From assembly GCA_051453625.1 (NCBI GenBank), contig JBOZIK010000001.1, forward strand, positions 135,929,955 through 135,993,954: DNA of 64,000 bases, read 5' to 3'. The stretch's first letter is position 1, and every line of letters begins with the position of its first letter. The stretch comes from Welwitschia mirabilis. Lineage: Eukaryota > Gnetophyta > Gnetopsida > Welwitschiales. Under the pieces are notes generated by a model. That model saw only the letters and a list, made by a program, of their open reading frames with translations. It had not been told where the DNA came from and made no database searches. Positions 60,066 through 64,000 of this stretch are shown here, piece after piece. The translations under genes were made by a program, and so were the position numbers.

Positions 60066-60542
60066 TGTAATAGGTAGTGCATGCCCTTAGGCGCCGCCTA
60101 TCCAAAATAATGTGTGGGTAGTGGGTGGCACTGCCAATAGCTGGTGCGGTGTCAGAAAATGAGGCACTACCCAGAAACATGTTAAAAAAAAGATAACAAG
60201 AGCCAGGGATGGGAGCTGAAAAGGAAAAAACAAGCAATGCACAGGAAGGGAAAAATACATAGACGTGTAAAAGGAAGAATCAGAACATGAGAAGAGAAAG
60301 ATATTAAACGCTAGAAGAACAGATCACAGGAGAGTGCCAAGAACACAGGTACCAAGAGAACGATAGCAAGGAAAACAATAAACAAAAGGAACAAAGAAAA
60401 GAAATGCCTCATGTAGTAGGTCAGACGCACATCACAGAGAGAAGAAGCACATCGGCTAAGCACCATCTTAAAAGCTGATCATAACAAAAAACAATCATAG
60501 TGGCGACGTGGATCACAGGAGGGCAGTAAAAAGCAAAAACGG
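60066..60542 (+). repeat. 3' LTR of the Tat element, cut by a gap
   Basis: Begins TGTAATAGGTAGTGCATGCC. It is clearly richer in G+C than its surroundings, like 48751-49220, and shares that LTR's start and its GCACTGCC/GGCACTA-type phrases. It is lost at the gap. The minus frame at 60040-60237 is a shadow. Confidence 0.75.
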
Positions 60543-60642
60543 NNNNNNNNNNNNNNNNNNNNNNNNNNNNNNNNNNNNNNNNNNNNNNNNNNNNNNNNNN
60601 NNNNNNNNNNNNNNNNNNNNNNNNNNNNNNNNNNNNNNNNNN
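60543..60642. other. Assembly gap (100 N) between Tat LTR and second Tat copy
   Basis: Left flank is LTR, right flank is the middle of RT. Confidence 0.95.
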
Positions 60643-60654
60643 CTTGCAGACTAG

Positions 60655-61620
60655 TACAAAACAACTTTTATAACACCATGGGATCTCTTCTGTTACGTTA
60701 TGATGCCCTTCGGATTAAATAATGCTGGTGCAACCTACCAGCATGTAATGATACATATCTTTCACAACATAATCCACCACAACATGGAAGACTATGTTGA
60801 TGATGTTATGATTAAGTTAAAGATAACTGTTGATCATTTTAATGACCTAAATCAACTGTTCACATAAGCAAGACGATATAAGTTATGCCTAAATCCGAAG
60901 AAATATGCATTTGATATGCCATCAGGAAAACTTTTAGGATTTATGATATCAAAACAAGGCATAAAAATTAATTCTGATAAGATTAAGAAAATTACAGATA
61001 TGCCATCACCATGCAACTTGAAATAATTACATAGTCTCTAAGATAGACTACAAGTAATATGTTGATTTATTTCAACTTTAATAGATCGATGTGAACTAAT
61101 TATGCATTTGCTTAAGAAAGACAAGTAATTCAAGTGGGACAAAAATTGTTAAAAGGCTTTTAATAGAATTAAGGAATATTTGACATCCATCGCTATTTTA
61201 AGTTCACCTAAGCCTGATCAACCATTCTACCTTTACTTGGCACATACATCATCATCAATTAGTGCAATAATCTTTCAACGTGATGAGCTACATCAAGATC
61301 ACCTAATTTATTATATCAGAAGTAGGACCCTACGTCAATATGAGAGAAATTACACTAAAGCAAAAAAGGCATGTTTGAATTTAGTTTTTGATTCACAAAA
61401 GTTTTATCATTATATGATAACAAATAAAAAAATTATGTTAATAATCATAATTTGCTCAAACATCTACTTGAATACTCTATTGGTAGCACACATTTAACAA
61501 AGTAGGTATTGATTCTCGCTGAATTTGACCTAGAATTCCAAACTCAAAAATTAGTTAAGGGAAAGTGCATAGCTGAACAAATGGCAGATCTACCAATATA
61601 AGCTAAAGGTAAAACCTCAA
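60655..61620 (+). pseudogene. Tat RT (C-terminal half) and RNase H of copy two
   Basis: Reads MPFGLNNAGATYQ (60701-60739), then MEDYVDDVMIKLK with the catalytic Y-V-D-D intact (60793-60804), then KLLGFMISKQGIKINSDKIK. RNase H remnants include SKPDQPFYLYLAHTSSSI (61207-61260), YYIRSRTLRQYERNYTKAKK (61309-61368) and FDSQKFYHYMIT. A 105-codon piece (61180-61497) is open. Stops elsewhere are mostly at Gln or Trp positions. Confidence 0.87.
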
Positions 61621-61639
61621 GTGAATTTGAAAAATTCCC

Positions 61640-62776
61640 TGATGAAGAAATTTATACTATTGAAATGAAAAAGAATTGGGATGAATTGATGTTTTCCAAT
61701 GGTGCATCCAACTAAAATGGTGAATTTTTAGGAGTAGCTTTTTTTTCAATAATAAAACAAGCTTTCCATTCTCTTTTAGACTAAATTTTCATTACATGAA
61801 TAACATTATTAAATATGAGGCTTTGACAAGAGGAATCATGCTTGCTATTCAAGCAAGTTTTAAAAAATTATGCATTTTTAGTGACTCGCAATTAGTTGTT
61901 AACCAAGTCTTAGGTAAGCACGAAGCTAGATCAGGAATCCTAGGTGCATAGCTTGGAAAAGTAAGAAAGCTTATTATGTTATTTAAGGCATGTGAACTTC
62001 TAGCTATTCCTAGAAATGAAAATCAATTCACAGATTATTTTGCAAACTTTGCTCANNNNNNNNNNNNNNNNNNNNNNNNNNNNNNNNNNNNNNNNNNNNN
62101 NNNNNNNNNNNNNNNNNNNNNNNNNNNNNNNNNNNNNNNNNNNNNNNNNNNNNNNNNNNNNNNNNNNNNNNNNNNNNNNNNNNNNNNNNNNNNNNNNNNN
62201 NNNNNNNNNNNNNNNNNNNNNNNNNNNNNNNNNNNNNNNNNNNNNNNNNNNNNNNNNNNNNNNNNNNNNNNNNNNNNNNNNNNNNNNNNNNNNNNNNNNN
62301 NNNNNNNNNNNNNNNNNNNNNNNNNNNNNNNNNNNNNNNNNNNNNNNNNNNNNNNNNNNNNNNNNNNNNNNNNNNNNNNNNNNNNNNNNNNNNNNNNNNN
62401 NNNNNNNNNNNNNNNNNNNNNNNNNNNNNNNNNNNNNNNNNNNNNNNNNNNNNNNNNNNNNNNNNNNNNNNNNNNNNNNNNNNNNNNNNNNNNNNNNNNN
62501 NNNNNNNNNNNNNNNNNNNNNNNNNNNNNNNNNNNNNNNNNNNNNNNNNNNNNNNNNNNNNNNNNNNNNNNNNNNNNNNNNNNNNNNNNNNNNNNNNNNN
62601 NNNNNNNNNNNNNNNNNNNNNNNNNNNNNNNNNNNNNNNNNNNNNNNNNNNNNNNNNNNNNNNNNNNNNNNNNGGAAAAGTAAGAAAGCTTATTATGTTA
62701 TTTAAGGCATGTGAACTTCTAGCTATTCCTAGAAATGAAAATCAATTTGCAGATTATCTTGCAAACTTTTCTTAAA
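61640..62776 (+). pseudogene. Archaeal-type RNase H of copy two, catalytic residues lost, with gap
   Basis: Reads ELMFSNGASN (near 61682-61711), where copy one has F-F-D-G-A: the Asp is now Asn. NNIIKYEALTRG (61800-61835) has Lys in place of the Glu of A-E-Y-E-A. Both are G-to-A changes. The domain's C-terminal end (KACELLAIPRNENQFTDYF) appears before the gap at 61985-62040 and again after it at about 62704-62760, as KACELLAIPRNENQFADYL. Open frames across the gap are unknown bases. Confidence 0.85.
62056..62673. other. Assembly gap (618 N) inside Tat copy two
   Basis: The 101 bases before the gap (61955-62055) are repeated almost exactly after it (62674-62774). Confidence 0.95.
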
Positions 62777-62779
62777 TGT

Positions 62780-64000
62780 GTTTTAGATATTCGTCCCTTA
62801 AATAATATGTCACATGCATGGACATTAATCAAAATTTCCTTGATGAACATTAGATGAATGCTTATCTATAGCTATCATAAAATGAAGTAGGTCAATTGAT
62901 AAAAGATCCTAATGCAAATGATAAATGGTATGATACTTTGCTGGACTACTTCACTAATCAAAGGCTACCTAAAAATCTCTCTTCATTACAGAAGCGACAC
63001 TTTAGGAATCAAGCAATATGTTTTACCCTAATTCAAGGTTAATTACATAAGAAATCAAATGATGATATCCTATTAAGATACCTAAAATCAAGTGAAGCTA
63101 CTTATGTCCTAAAAGAGATCCATGTTGGGCTATGTGAGCTTCACCAAGGGGCAAAATCACTATTGGGTCATGTGCTATGGTCTAGTTATTTCTAGAAAAT
63201 AATGAACAATGACTATTTCAAGATAGTTAAAACATGTCACACTTGTTAGATCTTTTCATGAAGAATACATCAACCGTTTACTGAGCTTTTTCCTTCTAAT
63301 CCAATTTGGGTTTTTAGAAAATGGTTTATGAATTTAATTGGTCATATTACGCCTACCTCATCAGGACAACATGTGTTCATCCTTACTATAATAGAATACT
63401 TTTTTAAATGGGTTGAAGTAGTCCCATTATGGCAAACAATATCAAAGAAAATTCAAAATTTCATTCTTGATCACATCATTGTTCAATTTGATACACCTTA
63501 TGTCATTATCACTAATAATGGTCCGTAATTTATATCATCATAATTGAAGAATTTCCTGAGTAAATTTGGGATAAAACATTCCTTTTCAAACCACATTATC
63601 CTCAAGCAAATGGAGAAGCTAAAGCTACAAATAAATTAATCATAAATTATCTCAAAAAAATCTTACAAAGAAATATGAAGTCATGGCATGAGAAATTGCC
63701 TTTAGCATAATGGATTTACCACACTACAATAAACACTACTATAGGAACAACATAGTTTCAACTTGATTATGGTACTAACGTGGTCTTTCCCACTCAAATT
63801 TAGATTTCCATATTAAAAATGCTAGTTAAGGATCTAGAGTTATCTGATACAGAAAAGGAAATGCAACCTGTACAACTTAAAACTTTAAATGAAACATGAA
63901 TAAAAGTCTTGCAACAAACCTAGCTTTACTAGAAGCGAATCAGTAATGCATACAATAAACATGTGAATCCAAGATCTTACAATATAGGCAACTTAGTGTT
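62780..64000 (+). pseudogene. Tat integrase of copy two, catalytic triad destroyed (runs off window)
   Basis: Aligned with 56460-57700. It reads MNLIGHITPTSSGQ (Asn codon 63331-63333 for the first Asp), FFKWVEVVPLWQT, YVIITNNGP (Asn 63514-63516 for the second Asp) and PQANGEAKATNKLI (Lys 63621-63623 for the Glu). All three are G-to-A changes on the coding strand. A one-base deletion lies between the second and third position. The zinc region remnant (SSEATYVLKEIHVGLCELHQ, near 63093) precedes it. Confidence 0.88.

Larger units (their letters stand above)
48751..60542 (+). mobile_element. Tat-type Ty3/gypsy retrotransposon, long, decayed
   Basis: LTR start TGTAATAGTG at 48751, primer site at 50456, then gag, protease, RT, RNase H, second archaeal-type RNase H, integrase, a 2.2 kb 3' region, a polypurine tract (60052) and a second LTR start TGTAATAGG (60066), cut by a gap. 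The extra RNase H between the usual one and integrase is diagnostic of the Tat lineage. All coding parts carry stops or frameshifts. The two LTR starts share only their first bases and general layout, so part of this may be a composite of related copies. Confidence 0.85.
60643..64000 (+). mobile_element. Second Tat-type element, partial, same orientation
   Basis: Collinear with 55070-57700 of the first copy, starting in the middle of RT and running off the right edge within integrase. By-eye identity to copy one is high (roughly 85-90 percent). It is interrupted by a 618-N gap whose flanks repeat each other. Confidence 0.9.

Noticed and set aside
60040-60237. Minus-strand frame over the Tat polypurine tract and LTR start
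   Set aside because: Overlaps non-coding LTR features; no domain.
61976-62705. Two frames of about 230 codons
   Set aside because: Mostly gap bases; the real content is the end of an RNase H on either side.

Overview
The window looks like transposon-dense, gene-poor DNA from a flowering plant with a repeat-rich genome. It is about three-quarters A+T by eye, CpG is scarce, and it has nine N gaps. The lineages seen are plant ones: Athila-type and Tat-type Ty3/gypsy, a Ty1/copia element primed by initiator tRNA-Met, L1-type LINEs, and a protein domain common in plant transposons. I found no intact host gene, rRNA, tRNA or CRISPR array. Almost every coding stretch is decayed, largely by C-to-T changes on one strand or the other, so many Gln and Trp codons now read as stops.

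Layout. 1-2.0 kb: minus-strand Athila primer site and LTR relic. 2.9-4.1 kb: minus-strand Athila integrase. 4.4-4.8 kb: unassigned coding-like stretch. 5.66 kb: second minus-strand Athila primer site. 9.8-10.2 kb: CT/CA microsatellite with a gap. 11.0-12.8 kb: minus-strand Ty3/gypsy protease and gag. 15.0-18.4 kb: minus-strand L1 LINE. 18.425-28.658 kb: LTR retrotransposon with two 2.2-2.4 kb LTRs and a perfect 5-bp target duplication (ATACC). Its interior keeps only scraps of integrase plus 3-4 kb of coding-like sequence I cannot match to gag or pol.

30.171-38.582 kb: minus-strand Ty1/copia element with perfect ATATT target duplication, initiator-Met primer site, polypurine tract, gag and protease. 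Integrase, RT and RNase H are absent, and an ORF with a plant transposon-associated domain lies in their place. 38.6-40.1 kb: plus-strand LINE relic. 40.72-46.6 kb: plus-strand Athila LTR, primer site and gag-protease, split by a probable solo LTR at 44.18-45.64 kb. 48.75-60.54 kb: a long Tat-type element with gag, protease, RT, two RNase H domains, integrase and a long 3' region. 60.64-64.0 kb: a second partial Tat copy, in the same orientation, joined across a gap.

No novel functional system is proven. The most promising object is the 18.4-28.7 kb element, which may carry captured non-transposon coding sequence. Next are the copia derivative with a foreign ORF and the complementary catalytic losses in the two Tat copies. 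Several gaps are flanked by duplicated sequence, so some apparent tandem structure is probably assembly artefact.
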